NCBI GenBank assembly: GCA_002471225.1
Contig: DKPO01000012.1
Location: 9,112 to 73,111 of the forward strand
DNA: 64,000 bases
DNA from: Porphyromonadaceae bacterium UBA7332
GTDB taxonomy: Bacteria; Bacteroidota; Bacteroidia; Bacteroidales; UBA7332
Direction: 5' to 3'
A program made the position numbers and the translations under genes. The notes beneath the pieces were generated by a model. That model was not told the DNA's origin. It searched no databases and saw nothing but the letters and a program-made list of their open reading frames with translations. Of this stretch, positions 18,269 through 26,539 are shown piece by piece (the stretch's first letter is position 1; each line of letters starts with the position of its first letter).

Positions 18269-18395
18269 TGGTTTCGTTCATTAAATTCGATTGCCGTGCA
18301 ATGGTGAACCGCGGTTGAACCTCGTTATGACTCACGAGACACAGTACCAGGATTCAACTCTACATTTAAAAATCAATCTCACAAAATATTTCTAA

Positions 18396-18443
18396 AAAAG
18401 TTCCATTTTAGACCGATAAATTCAGGTCTAAAATGGAACTTTT
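18396..18443. terminator. 19-bp perfect hairpin, bidirectional terminator type
   Basis: AAAAGTTCCATTTTAGACC (18396-18414) and its exact complement (18425-18443) flank a 10-nt loop. It is the first strong hairpin downstream of the minus-strand TlpA-like gene but lies inside the putative mobile element. Confidence 0.6.
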
Positions 18444-18517
18444 ATTTATGTCGTAATAAACTGTAACTTCGACTAACTTGATCTTAACTTGCTAGACAGC
18501 CTCTTTTTTATCTTTGA

Positions 18518-20905
18518 TTACTTCGCAAGTAAAGTATCTATTTGATGTATCACTTCACCCTGGTTATATACCTCCAGCTTATCATTGACAACATTTGCAT
18601 CTTTATCAAGAAGCATATAGCGAGGTATTCCCGATATATTGTATGCTGCTTTCAGAATCGTCCACTCATCATCTGTGAGAGTAATAAATTCGCCCTCTAT
18701 ATTATTCTCTTTAATAAACGCATCACGTTTATCTTTAGGCGAATCTTTCTCAGTTGTAAAATAAACAAACTTCACCGATTTATCTTTTAAAGCATCCTTT
18801 ATTTGATAACTGTTTTTTATTCCACTTTTACATGGAGCACACCACATCGCCCAAAAGTCAAGTACAATTACATGGTTCCGATACTCTTTTAATATATTCT
18901 TTAAAAGCTGAGATGCATCCGACGACTCTCGCTCTTTTGCTTTCGCCTCGGTCGCTATCATACTTATTTTATTATCTACCTCTGAATCCTGAATAGCCTT
19001 CGGTCGTTGCGAATCGACCACATCAAGTAGAAACTGAGTGATATCAGGATCTGAAATTTGCGTTAAGACGCTTGCTAAAGTCTTATTTGAAGGCGTTTTA
19101 TCTAATTTAGTAAACTTATTAAATAAGACATTAGCCACTATCGCCTCTCTAAAAAAACTCGCTCCGATACCTAAATCCTTTTCCATAAATTCATAATAAG
19201 CATCAACCTCTGATGGTATTTTATATGTAATGTAATCTCGATCATTAACTACTGTAGAAAATATGCTCAATCGCTGAAATTCCGGTGCGCGATGGTCTTT
19301 AATTATCAGCTCCCCGTTCCGCAATGAGTCTGCTAATTGCGTTAAACTTTTATCTACTGAAAAATCTGTATACTTCTTGATAAATCCAAAATTGGGTGTT
19401 AGTATTTTCCGATAATATCCTTGAAAGTATTGGATCCTATTCACAAGAAAGTAATAACTTCGGCTTGCCAGCATACATTTATCTTCAATATCCAGACTAT
19501 CGATCAACGGACGATAAAACGACAATGGAATCTCCAGCGAGCGATCTTGAATGGTCGAATCACTTTGCAACCAATATTTCCGCTGACTTTCGTATGACAG
19601 TTTATTGTCTAATCCACTAATCGACTCTTGTATTCTTAATAAATGCTCCGCCTTGGGTAGTAATTTATTCTTAGCACAGTAAGATTTCAGATACCGCATT
19701 ACATCTGCATAATGCTTATTAGCAAATTCATCAAACTCCTCAACATTCTTTGTCCGGTAATGATATTGATTATCATAATAAGGCTTCTCCCCCAGATACC
19801 TGTCATATTGAATATTCACCAAAGCACTACCTCCCATATAGCGAGTCTCCGGATAAACAAACCGATATTCGCTTCGGAGAGTATTCAGATCTTCCAGATC
19901 ATAATATAAGGTAACCGTATCACCGGGTTCTGCAAAAAACTCTACGAATCTGTTATTCAGTTCCAATTCGATTTGTGACGGATAATCGGCCTCAATTTTC
20001 CCTGTAAAACTTCCATCTGCCGCTATATTAATCAGACTCGCATTACTTTCACTTTTGAAGGTATTACTGAATGATAGCTGAGCTTTTGAGAAATTCAATT
20101 TTGGGGAATAGGAACCTAAATAACCTTGGACGACAACCTCACCTCCGCGAATAAATTTATTCGGGTCCCAGTCTTTGGATAACTCTTCTGGAATTGTATA
20201 GTCATTATTAAAGATTTGCTCTTGTGATAATGCACTCATATTTTTAGGATTCGGACCAAAAAAGACGATGCCATCTTTCCCTTTCTTATAATGAAGTTTT
20301 AAAACTTCTTTCGAGTCCTTGCGACAGACAAGTGTTATTGTATTTTTAGTTTGAACCGGAGCATAATCCCATATTCTGTTCTCATAAATGCCCATATTCT
20401 TATATAAACCCAATTTCCACGAGCCTGAACCATCCATCAAATTCCAGTTCCCCATTAATTCCTCCGGTATCGGATATTGTGGGATCGGATTAGTCAGATC
20501 CACACCTAATATTTTCCAGCCATTCGCGACTTTCGCTATATAATCAAATGACTTCACAGAAGTCGGAAGCGGTGGAAAGGTAGCTGTAAAGTTATGTTTG
20601 CCGGATTCTGGCATAAAGAATTTTTCGCCACTATTAATTCCTTCTGTAGATATTAATTTATATTCTACTCCATCTGCCACCAGAAAGGTTTCGGGAGAAA
20701 TTAATATCCACCAATTCGGTAAATATTCAGCACGAAGTTTTAGTACGGTAGCTTCATCACTCAAACTGACAGACTCAATGGTTAATGCAGGAGTTGTCCG
20801 CACCTCGTAACGCGGACTCTTTACAATCCGTTCTTTAGAGGCTGCATTTACTTGCATTATATAACAGCTGATTAGTAAAAGTAAAATCAAAGAAGATCTT
20901 TTCAT
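18518..20905 (-). CDS. Secreted TlpA/thioredoxin-domain protein
   Basis: 795 aa from the ATG at 20905 (MKRSSLILLLLISCYIMQVNAA), which gives a good signal peptide; 16 upstream residues are possible but unlikely. The N-terminal 650 residues form an extracytoplasmic region with no domain I can name. The C-terminus is a thioredoxin fold with redox motif WCAPC (about 685-689, in VIVLDFWAMWCAPCKSG) and cis-Pro segment SGIPRYML. Such proteins reduce or exchange disulfides in the periplasm; the large N-terminal part may bring a client. It ends 15 bp from the right end of the putative mobile element. Confidence 0.8.
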   Translation of the reverse strand: MKRSSLILLLLISCYIMQVNAASKERIVKSPRYEVRTTPALTIESVSLSDEATVLKLRAEYLPNWWILISPETFLVADGVEYKLISTEGINSGEKFFMPESGKHNFTATFPPLPTSVKSFDYIAKVANGWKILGVDLTNPIPQYPIPEELMGNWNLMDGSGSWKLGLYKNMGIYENRIWDYAPVQTKNTITLVCRKDSKEVLKLHYKKGKDGIVFFGPNPKNMSALSQEQIFNNDYTIPEELSKDWDPNKFIRGGEVVVQGYLGSYSPKLNFSKAQLSFSNTFKSESNASLINIAADGSFTGKIEADYPSQIELELNNRFVEFFAEPGDTVTLYYDLEDLNTLRSEYRFVYPETRYMGGSALVNIQYDRYLGEKPYYDNQYHYRTKNVEEFDEFANKHYADVMRYLKSYCAKNKLLPKAEHLLRIQESISGLDNKLSYESQRKYWLQSDSTIQDRSLEIPLSFYRPLIDSLDIEDKCMLASRSYYFLVNRIQYFQGYYRKILTPNFGFIKKYTDFSVDKSLTQLADSLRNGELIIKDHRAPEFQRLSIFSTVVNDRDYITYKIPSEVDAYYEFMEKDLGIGASFFREAIVANVLFNKFTKLDKTPSNKTLASVLTQISDPDITQFLLDVVDSQRPKAIQDSEVDNKISMIATEAKAKERESSDASQLLKNILKEYRNHVIVLDFWAMWCAPCKSGIKNSYQIKDALKDKSVKFVYFTTEKDSPKDKRDAFIKENNIEGEFITLTDDEWTILKAAYNISGIPRYMLLDKDANVVNDKLEVYNQGEVIHQIDTLLAK

Positions 20906-21156
20906 AAGTATTTCAGGTAAATTATTTGTATTCCAGAGAACAAACATAAACAATAATACTTAAACGACAACAATTTCTATAATATTGATTAACACATACT
21001 CCTTAATCTTATTCTCCCTGCATAAAAGGACTATTGATTCGTATAAAGAAACAGACAAACAACTACAGACCTACGGATACACTTCCTTTTCGTTAAACAG
21101 AATACGCGCATAAACCAGAAATAGCTAACTTAGAAATAGTCTGATTCTGCACAAAA

Positions 21157-21170
21157 TTGTCATATGACAA
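21157..21170. promoter_or_regulatory. Perfect 14-bp palindrome, candidate operator
   Basis: TTGTCATATGACAA, in the 320-bp divergent region between the TlpA-like gene and the next lipoprotein gene, about 55 bp upstream of the latter's first ATG. The rest of that region shows no further structure. Confidence 0.35.
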
Positions 21171-21224
21171 CTTTATAGTCGTTTGCTTGTACTTTTTTTG
21201 CACTGTAAAACAAACGTGATTTTA

Positions 21225-22436
21225 ATGAAAACAAACCGACTCTATCTTCCGGATATGGCAAGAGCCACATCCGTCTTACTTATGTTTATTATTCGTGTAC
21301 AAGTCTCTTTGATTAATAGTCTCATCGCATGGAAAGCCCGTAAATCAGTTAGGGTTATGTCTCTGTTACTGATACTTTGCTTATCACAAACAGCTTGCAC
21401 TGAGAATAACGAAATAAATACTGACCAACTCACAAAAATGAAGATGAAGGAAATCCGGTTAATTAAACGGCATAAGAACTTATCTGAATATGAAAAAGAA
21501 GAAGGGATCGCCACCATCAATTCTATTTATTCTTTTACCCGGGAAATAGCATACACAAAGGACAGTTATTATTCTCCTTACGTTTTGGAGTGGATTACCA
21601 AAGAGCGAAAGTTTGCAGGCGATAATCCCGATGCTCAATATTTCTCATTCTTTATTGATCCGAAAGTAAATTATGAGATTGATGTGACCCATGAGGATGT
21701 CTTTTTTATGGAAATAACCTCTTACAAACGTGAGAATAATCAGAATATGATTTCAAGTAGTTTCGTCGTTCCTGCAGAAAAGTCCAAAGTTAGTATTTCA
21801 GCTCAGGCAAATAAGAATCCGGATCTGCTCACCTCTGCAACAGACTATATCGTAATGATCCGCTATTACAAAAATACAGCGGAAACGATATTGCCAAAAC
21901 CTGTAGTACGCAGTATCGACACTCCTGAAAATAGAAAATCTGTGGATAAACGATTCAGATATGATCTTGCTGTATCACTGTTTGATGCATTATATAAAAG
22001 TTCCGTATTATTGACTGAACAGATGGAACAGAAAGAGAATGACTATGTCGATGAACTTGAAATGGATAACCCGTATATCAAAAACCTGTATCCGGCAAAA
22101 AGTAACATGTATAACGGAGCCTTTATCCGCATCCCAAGAGGGAAGTATCTGCTCGTAAAAGGGAAAATAGATAAATCGAAATATGCAATATTTGTGTTTT
22201 ACAATAGATGGTGGGCTACCCCGTTTAAAGGAAAAAATAAACCCTCTGTTAATACAAAGAATCTGGAGGTCGATGCAAACGGTAATTATGAAATCAGAAT
22301 CATGAGAGAGGAAAGACAATGGTCTAATTCGCTTGTGATCGGAGACAATGAATGCGGAATACTATCCATCCGTTCTATCTTTGACGAAGTAGATGAACCT
22401 AGCCTGGAATTAAAATCATTTGAAAATAATCTCTAA
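21225..22436 (+). CDS. Lipoprotein with DUF1214-like C-terminal region
   Basis: 403 aa from the ATG at 21225. A lipobox (LSQTAC) appears only about 57 residues later, preceded by KARKSVRV, so the real start may be further in: ATG 21357 lacks the basic n-region, and an internal TTG would keep it. The mature part contains NPDAQYFSFFIDPKVNYEIDV (as in the AdNPDxxY motif) and, near the C-terminus, GNYEIRIMREERQWSNSLVIGDNECGILSIRSIF, the NWL...lsxR pattern of DUF1214 domains. Function unknown. The next lipoprotein gene starts 11 bp after its stop, so the two form an operon. Confidence 0.6.
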   Translation: MKTNRLYLPDMARATSVLLMFIIRVQVSLINSLIAWKARKSVRVMSLLLILCLSQTACTENNEINTDQLTKMKMKEIRLIKRHKNLSEYEKEEGIATINSIYSFTREIAYTKDSYYSPYVLEWITKERKFAGDNPDAQYFSFFIDPKVNYEIDVTHEDVFFMEITSYKRENNQNMISSSFVVPAEKSKVSISAQANKNPDLLTSATDYIVMIRYYKNTAETILPKPVVRSIDTPENRKSVDKRFRYDLAVSLFDALYKSSVLLTEQMEQKENDYVDELEMDNPYIKNLYPAKSNMYNGAFIRIPRGKYLLVKGKIDKSKYAIFVFYNRWWATPFKGKNKPSVNTKNLEVDANGNYEIRIMREERQWSNSLVIGDNECGILSIRSIFDEVDEPSLELKSFENNL

Positions 22437-22447
22437 ATAGATCAATT

Positions 22448-23173
22448 ATGAAAAATAACGCTTTACTGGTATTACTCTTATTATCTACTGCTATAATGGG
22501 TTGCCGGAACACAAATCAAGAAACTAACAGGATTGCAAACAAGCCAGATACTGACACTCTGTTATATCAATCTATCTGGAACATGGATACCATACCTGCT
22601 CCAATGGGTGGATGGGCTTCTATCTCTTTTACTCCTGACAAGAAAGCTTATTTCACTACATTTTATTATGATAGTGATGATTTAGCTATCACAAATCAAG
22701 GAGAGTGGAATCGGAAAGATAGTATAATAACAGCTTATTTTGCAGATGATACACTAATCTTCCAGACTGACAAGGAGAAACATCTTACCTTATTGTCCTG
22801 GAAGGAAATTGAAGGAACAAATAATCCGGCAGGAAATCGTTATGTCTTTAATGCAGAAACACCGGTAAATTTGGATACTTTTTGCGGACTGCATTATTCT
22901 GTTATCGATAGCTCGATTACTCTTCAAATTTCATTAGACACATTATCTCATCCGATTGTTTTGATTAATCGGGTTAACAATACTCCCTTGCAGTTTAAAG
23001 GTAAGTATATAAATGACTGCATCTTGCTTTCTTTAGATGAACATTTTAAGAATATCAAAGGTGAAATCGTTATTAGAAGAAATCCTTCAGATCTGATCGA
23101 TTTAAACTATTTCACACCTGACTCAAATTTCAAATTAGAAGAGCAAGGAGTTCTGTTAGGCGAGTATGATTAA
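22448..23173 (+). CDS. Lipoprotein of unknown function
   Basis: 241 aa; lipobox IMGC near residue 19. The mature part is beta-rich with two similar-looking halves (SISFTPDKKAYFTTFYYDSD... GEWNRKDSIITAYF, then a repeat of short strands), reminiscent of calycin or META-type small barrels but not assigned. Co-transcribed with the preceding lipoprotein. Confidence 0.65.
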   Translation: MKNNALLVLLLLSTAIMGCRNTNQETNRIANKPDTDTLLYQSIWNMDTIPAPMGGWASISFTPDKKAYFTTFYYDSDDLAITNQGEWNRKDSIITAYFADDTLIFQTDKEKHLTLLSWKEIEGTNNPAGNRYVFNAETPVNLDTFCGLHYSVIDSSITLQISLDTLSHPIVLINRVNNTPLQFKGKYINDCILLSLDEHFKNIKGEIVIRRNPSDLIDLNYFTPDSNFKLEEQGVLLGEYD

Positions 23174-23188
23174 TGTCTAATATTGAAC

Positions 23189-23224
23189 AAGCGGAATACA
23201 AGTTAACCGACAAGTATTCCGCTT
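23189..23224 (+). terminator. Hairpin downstream of lipoprotein operon
   Basis: AAGCGGAATAC (23189-23199) pairs exactly with GTATTCCGCTT (23214-23224); the T run is weak (TTCCCCGTTTT). The remainder of 23225-23471 holds nothing recognisable. Confidence 0.5.
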
Positions 23225-23471
23225 CCCCGTTTTCCCTTCCGACACGATCCCTTTCTGTACAAAATAACACGCAACTATCTGCACTTAAAAACGCTATACC
23301 GTTCGGATCAAAACACTACACCGTCTGTCGACAAACGCTATACTGTTTTGAAGGAGTCATTTTTCTTATCGAAATCGAGAGTAAATATACATCTATATCA
23401 ATCCGAATAAACAAAGACTACCTGATCTGAAATATCTTTTTATACGTAAAAAGAATGAAACGCCCCTATTA

Positions 23472-23499
23472 TTTGTAAAACATATTTTTCATATATTTG
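23472..23499 (+). promoter_or_regulatory. Promoter of the accessory nuclease unit
   Basis: TTTG (23472-23475) and TATATTTG (23492-23499), spacer 16 bp, shorter than usual; about 80 bp upstream of the pseudogene start. Confidence 0.5.
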
Positions 23500-23579
23500 C
23501 ATAAATACGTAATTCGAAGTTTTAAATATATTACTTCAATTAAGTATGAATTATTGATAATCAGAAAAAACAATAAGCT

Positions 23580-23979
23580 ATGGCTAAAAAGCAAAGTTTA
23601 AGTTATCAGGATATAGAGGCTTCATTGGAAGTATTCAAAAACACACGAATCCCTGCACAAGAGGTAGGTTATACAATACTTAAAGCTTTTGGTAAAAGTG
23701 ATGCAGATATACGTCGTTATCGTAATGGGAAAGGGGTAGTATCCTCTTTTGACAGACTACTTATCAAAGGGTTTTTGGGTTTAAGGCTGTATCGACAATA
23801 GACACGATCTGTAATGACGGAGGTGTGGAATATCACTTGGGACAAATTTTTGAACATATTGAAAAACAAGATTGATGTAAAAACATTTTGAAGCTATCTA
23901 CAACGACAGCAAACTGGAAACTGTCAATGACTTTGATACATTGACGGATATAATAAATAGTATAAATAAAAATAATTAG
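23580..23979 (+). pseudogene. Degraded gene, three frame segments, probably restriction/defence-related
   Basis: Opens with a good 60-residue segment (MAKKQSLSYQDIEASLEVF... FDRLLIKGF). It then shifts frame to FKAVSTIDTICNDGGVEYHLGQIF... (stop 23873-23875) and again to KHFEAIYNDSKLETVNDFDTLTDIINSI (stop 23977-23979). The three pieces read as natural protein in three different frames, so a longer gene has decayed by frameshift and probably internal deletion. The opening resembles, to my eye, the N-terminus of large restriction-modification enzymes of Bacteroidota; that is recollection, not proof. The intact nuclease-like gene begins 9 bp after the last stop, consistent with a former operon. 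Confidence 0.6.
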
Positions 23980-23987
23980 ATTTTATA

Positions 23988-25409
23988 ATGATAGCAACTG
24001 AATATGGATACAACTCACTTTGTACAGATAAGTTAAAAGGATTATTTAGTATTGGCATTCATACAGATCCCAAAAGTGTAGATAAAGCATTTAAGGAGTG
24101 CCGTGATATTTTGATCACTGAATTTGCATCTGAATGTAAAAAAATCACAACAACTTATAGTATGTATTCTTTGCTACAATCATATTCTTATATTGCTGCA
24201 AAAGGTAAATCTTCTAATTGTGACATTGTTGCAAAAAGTTGTCTTAGAAATATCATTTTAGAAACTGTCAAAAATAAACTTTGTGAATCACACGATAATA
24301 AGATAAATAAAGCACTAAGGGAGAAATTGTTTTTTTTAACCAAATCTCTTAATAAGCTTTCACAAGATCAGTATAATTTCTATTTAAATGACAACAAAGG
24401 ATTTCAATTAGAATTATATGAAAATTGTTGTGCATTTACTTTATATGATGAACAGTTATGTGAAAAATTAAATGCTATTGCATCTCAGTTTACACCCGAC
24501 TATTTTAAAGGTACAATTCTGAATAATAATTTACTACTGGCGTTTGAAGAATCGACTATTTCTGCATTTGGAGATGTTGCGTCAGAGCTCTATGATACAT
24601 TATTTAATCAAATACCACCAGATCGAATTGTAGATTTAACAGAATTGTTTACTAAATACACCGAAAATCCTTTTTTAAAAGGACTCCTTCTTAGAAAAGA
24701 GAATGTTAGTTTACTAGAGTCATACACACATCCTCATAAAGCAAATAGACCTAGATTTAAACCTATATTAGAACTTAATATTGAAGATACAACGCGATAT
24801 ATTACTACACCATATCTTGTTTTTGAAGCAATAGATGAACACGTTTTAAATCAATTACCTTTTGGGTTATTACCTAAGGAATGGAAATCCAACAATGAAA
24901 TATCATCTTTGGCAAAAAAATGGAAAGAAGATCATGATAAGTGGTTAGATGATAAGGTTCAGTTAGTTCTTGAAAAACACAAATTAATATTTGCAAGAAA
25001 TAGAAAGAGTGTTGACGGTATAAATCTGGATAAAGAGCCATCATCAATAGAAGGTAGAAATGTAGGAGAAATAGACTTTATTATAGTAGACAAACAAAAG
25101 CATAAAGTTAGTGTTATTGACACTAAGTTCATTAAGACTAAATATCACATGGCTTCATTTGGTGATGATAAGTCGAAATTCACAAAAGGGCCTAAACCAT
25201 ACGAGGAGCAATTATTTATTAAATCTGAATGGGTTTCAAATAATCTAGATAGAGTATGGTGTGAGCTTAATTTAAAAGGAGAGGATACAGAGAAGTACTC
25301 TATTGATTTATATTTTATTACGAATGCTCCATCATATTATAATTTTTTCTCAAAGTACCCAATTATACCTGTAGCCAATTTAGAACGTCATATAATAGAT
25401 TCTATATAA
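23988..25409 (+). CDS. PD-(D/E)XK nuclease-like protein, candidate restriction or defence effector
   Basis: 473 aa. The N-terminal 300 residues are helical and unassigned. The C-terminal third carries a PD-(D/E)XK arrangement: a helix with Glu329 (LVLEKHKLIF), then E361-I-D363 (VGEIDFIIVD), a short hairpin, and D378-T-K380 (VSVIDTKFIK). It is followed by YEEQLFIKSEWV and a hydrophobic strand with IPVANLERHI. Codon use is strikingly AT-rich compared with neighbouring operons. The ancestral partner gene just upstream is broken, so it may be an orphan. It could be a restriction endonuclease subunit, an anti-phage nuclease, or inactive. A terminator-type hairpin lies about 110 bp downstream. Confidence 0.6.
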   Translation: MIATEYGYNSLCTDKLKGLFSIGIHTDPKSVDKAFKECRDILITEFASECKKITTTYSMYSLLQSYSYIAAKGKSSNCDIVAKSCLRNIILETVKNKLCESHDNKINKALREKLFFLTKSLNKLSQDQYNFYLNDNKGFQLELYENCCAFTLYDEQLCEKLNAIASQFTPDYFKGTILNNNLLLAFEESTISAFGDVASELYDTLFNQIPPDRIVDLTELFTKYTENPFLKGLLLRKENVSLLESYTHPHKANRPRFKPILELNIEDTTRYITTPYLVFEAIDEHVLNQLPFGLLPKEWKSNNEISSLAKKWKEDHDKWLDDKVQLVLEKHKLIFARNRKSVDGINLDKEPSSIEGRNVGEIDFIIVDKQKHKVSVIDTKFIKTKYHMASFGDDKSKFTKGPKPYEEQLFIKSEWVSNNLDRVWCELNLKGEDTEKYSIDLYFITNAPSYYNFFSKYPIIPVANLERHIIDSI

Positions 25410-25515
25410 ATGAATATTCTAATGACTACTACAGAACTAGTTCTGAAATAAAAGGACCTTTTGAAAAAATGTAAGTCATCGTTAAACCCCGACTTTCCGG
25501 TCATTATAATAAATA

Positions 25516-25566
25516 AAGGACAAACTATCAGAATCTCACAAAATTCAGATAGTTTGTCCTTGTTTT
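25516..25566. terminator. Bidirectional intrinsic terminator
   Basis: AAGGACAAACTATC (25516-25529) pairs exactly with GATAGTTTGTCCTT (25548-25561), T-rich on both sides; lies between the plus-strand nuclease gene and the minus-strand hipA remnant. Confidence 0.75.
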
Positions 25567-25616
25567 ATATAAGATTTCGCTATAACTCTCAAAGTATTTC
25601 ATTCTCTTGTAAGAAT

Positions 25617-25838
25617 CTATTTCCGATGCCTTGCAGTAACCCATAGGTACGAGAATAGAATTTCTAGATAATCACTTGTAAACCTCTTTTGCGATTTTGG
25701 CAGAGTTAAACTCACTTCCGGCATTGAGGTATTAGCAAAATATCATGATTCATACTCAAAAGAATAACTCCTGTTATCGTTTTCTGTTAGAGTTCCAGCT
25801 TCAATACCTTTGACATATACTTTAGCTCTTCGCATCAT
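25617..25838 (-). pseudogene. hipA: hipA remnant (N-terminal toxin domain only)
   Basis: Begins ATGATG at 25838, immediately after the hipB stop (25841-25839). It reads MMRRAKVYVKGIEAGTLTEN..., an in-frame TGA at 25745-25743, then YFANTSMPEVSLTLPKSQKRF, SDYLE and a stop at 25619-25617. This is the couple_hipA N-terminal domain of HipA-type kinases; the kinase domain that phosphorylates glutamyl-tRNA synthetase in characterised systems is absent. The gene is broken both by a nonsense codon and by loss of its 3' part, so no active toxin is expected. Confidence 0.75.
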
Positions 25839-26069
25839 TTATCGATTTAGTTGTTTGACTCCTATGATAATTTCTAGTCCTAACACATCCAAAATCTTAC
25901 CTAACACCTCAATAGTAGGATTTGCTTGCCCTCGTTCTATTTTATAGAGCGTATTGACACTAATATCTGCAATAGCCGCTAAATCAGGCTGAGTAATCTT
26001 AAGTTCTTTTCTGCGGAGACGTATCTGCTCGCCAATAGTACTCCGCAACGAGTTTATTTGATTATTCAT
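25839..26069 (-). CDS. hipB: HipB-like Xre-family antitoxin/repressor
   Basis: 76 aa from the ATG at 26069 (MNNQINSLRSTIGEQ); an upstream ATG would add 13 residues beyond the likely transcription start. One HTH_3 domain (LRRKELKITQPDLAAIADISVNTLYKIERGQANPTIEVLGKIL) spans nearly the whole protein. HipB proteins neutralise HipA and repress their own promoter. Here hipA has decayed, so HipB may persist only as a DNA-binding protein. The promoter region carries repeated palindromes that are plausible HipB operators (26072-26211). Confidence 0.8.
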   Translation of the reverse strand: MNNQINSLRSTIGEQIRLRRKELKITQPDLAAIADISVNTLYKIERGQANPTIEVLGKILDVLGLEIIIGVKQLNR

Positions 26070-26071
26070 AT

Positions 26072-26211
26072 TCACATTATATTGTGATTTACACAACAAA
26101 TATAGCACATTACCTCTATAAACAGCCCTTAAATCACACTTTAATATGATTTTTTATAATTCAATCATCGTATTATGATGTAATTCGTATTACAATCACA
26201 CTATAATGTGA
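26072..26211. promoter_or_regulatory. Operator array at the hipB promoter
   Basis: Palindromes TCACA-N6-TGTGA at 26072-26087 and 26196-26211, a near copy TCACA-N6-TATGA at 26134-26149, and a weaker TCAT-N6-ATGA at 26165-26178. The three best are exactly 62 bp apart. The first lies between the -7 box (TATATTTG, 26104-26097) and the hipB start codon, a position suited to autorepression. Confidence 0.55.
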
Positions 26212-26290
26212 TATTCAGATATATCTGGTAAGTTGTTTATCTTTGAGGAAACTCTTTTCCCGAGAGAAAAAAAGACTTATCTACTTGATT

Positions 26291-26378
26291 TTTAATACGT
26301 ACCAAAAGAATTTTAGATACGTATTAAAAAAAAATTAGATACGTATCTAAATATATTTTGCTACGTATCTAAATCGGA
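26291..26378. repeat. Four 22-bp tandem repeats centred on TACGTA (iteron-like)
   Basis: TACGTA begins at 26296, 26318, 26340 and 26362, exactly 22 bp apart (two helical turns). Consensus per unit: TTAGATACGTATCTAAA; the third copy is a perfect 16-bp palindrome. Spacing and palindromy suggest binding sites for a dimeric protein on one face of the helix. It lies about 220 bp upstream of hipB. Confidence 0.75.
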
Positions 26379-26399
26379 GTCGGTCAGGCACGAATAAAA

Positions 26400-26457
26400 A
26401 ACAAAGGCATTTGCCTGGGAAAACGAACGTATTTCGTTATCAGCAAATGCCTTTGTT
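26400..26457. terminator. 15-bp hairpin, bidirectional terminator type
   Basis: AACAAAGGCATTTGC (26400-26414) and its exact complement (26443-26457). The 3' arm ATGCCTTTGTTTT recurs once more 22 bp further on (26469). No gene ends here, so it may instead be a regulatory or mobile-element structure. Confidence 0.45.
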
Positions 26458-26539
26458 TTGTTTTCGTAATGCCTTTGTTTTTCGGAGCAAATACGTCCGT
26501 ATTACTCGAAAAAGATACACCTATAACTCTACCCGGAAT

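Larger units (their letters stand above)
18061..18503. mobile_element. 443-bp element with terminal inverted repeats (MITE-like or IS remnant)
   Basis: The left end GAGACTGTCTAACAA (18061-18075) and the complement of the right end GAGGCTGTCTAGCAA (18503-18489) match at 13 of 15 positions, both differences being transitions. GAG-CTGTC-type ends are common on Bacteroidota insertion sequences. Inside are a 60-codon minus-strand frame ending 10 bp from the left repeat (where a transposase C-terminus would sit) and a long perfect hairpin near the right end. No full transposase and no convincing target duplication are seen. The right end is only 15 bp from the stop of the TlpA-like gene. Confidence 0.5.

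Noticed and set aside
23173..23430. 85-codon frame after the lipoprotein operon
   Set aside because: It overlaps the preceding stop, runs through a perfect hairpin and shows no protein-like composition or promoter.
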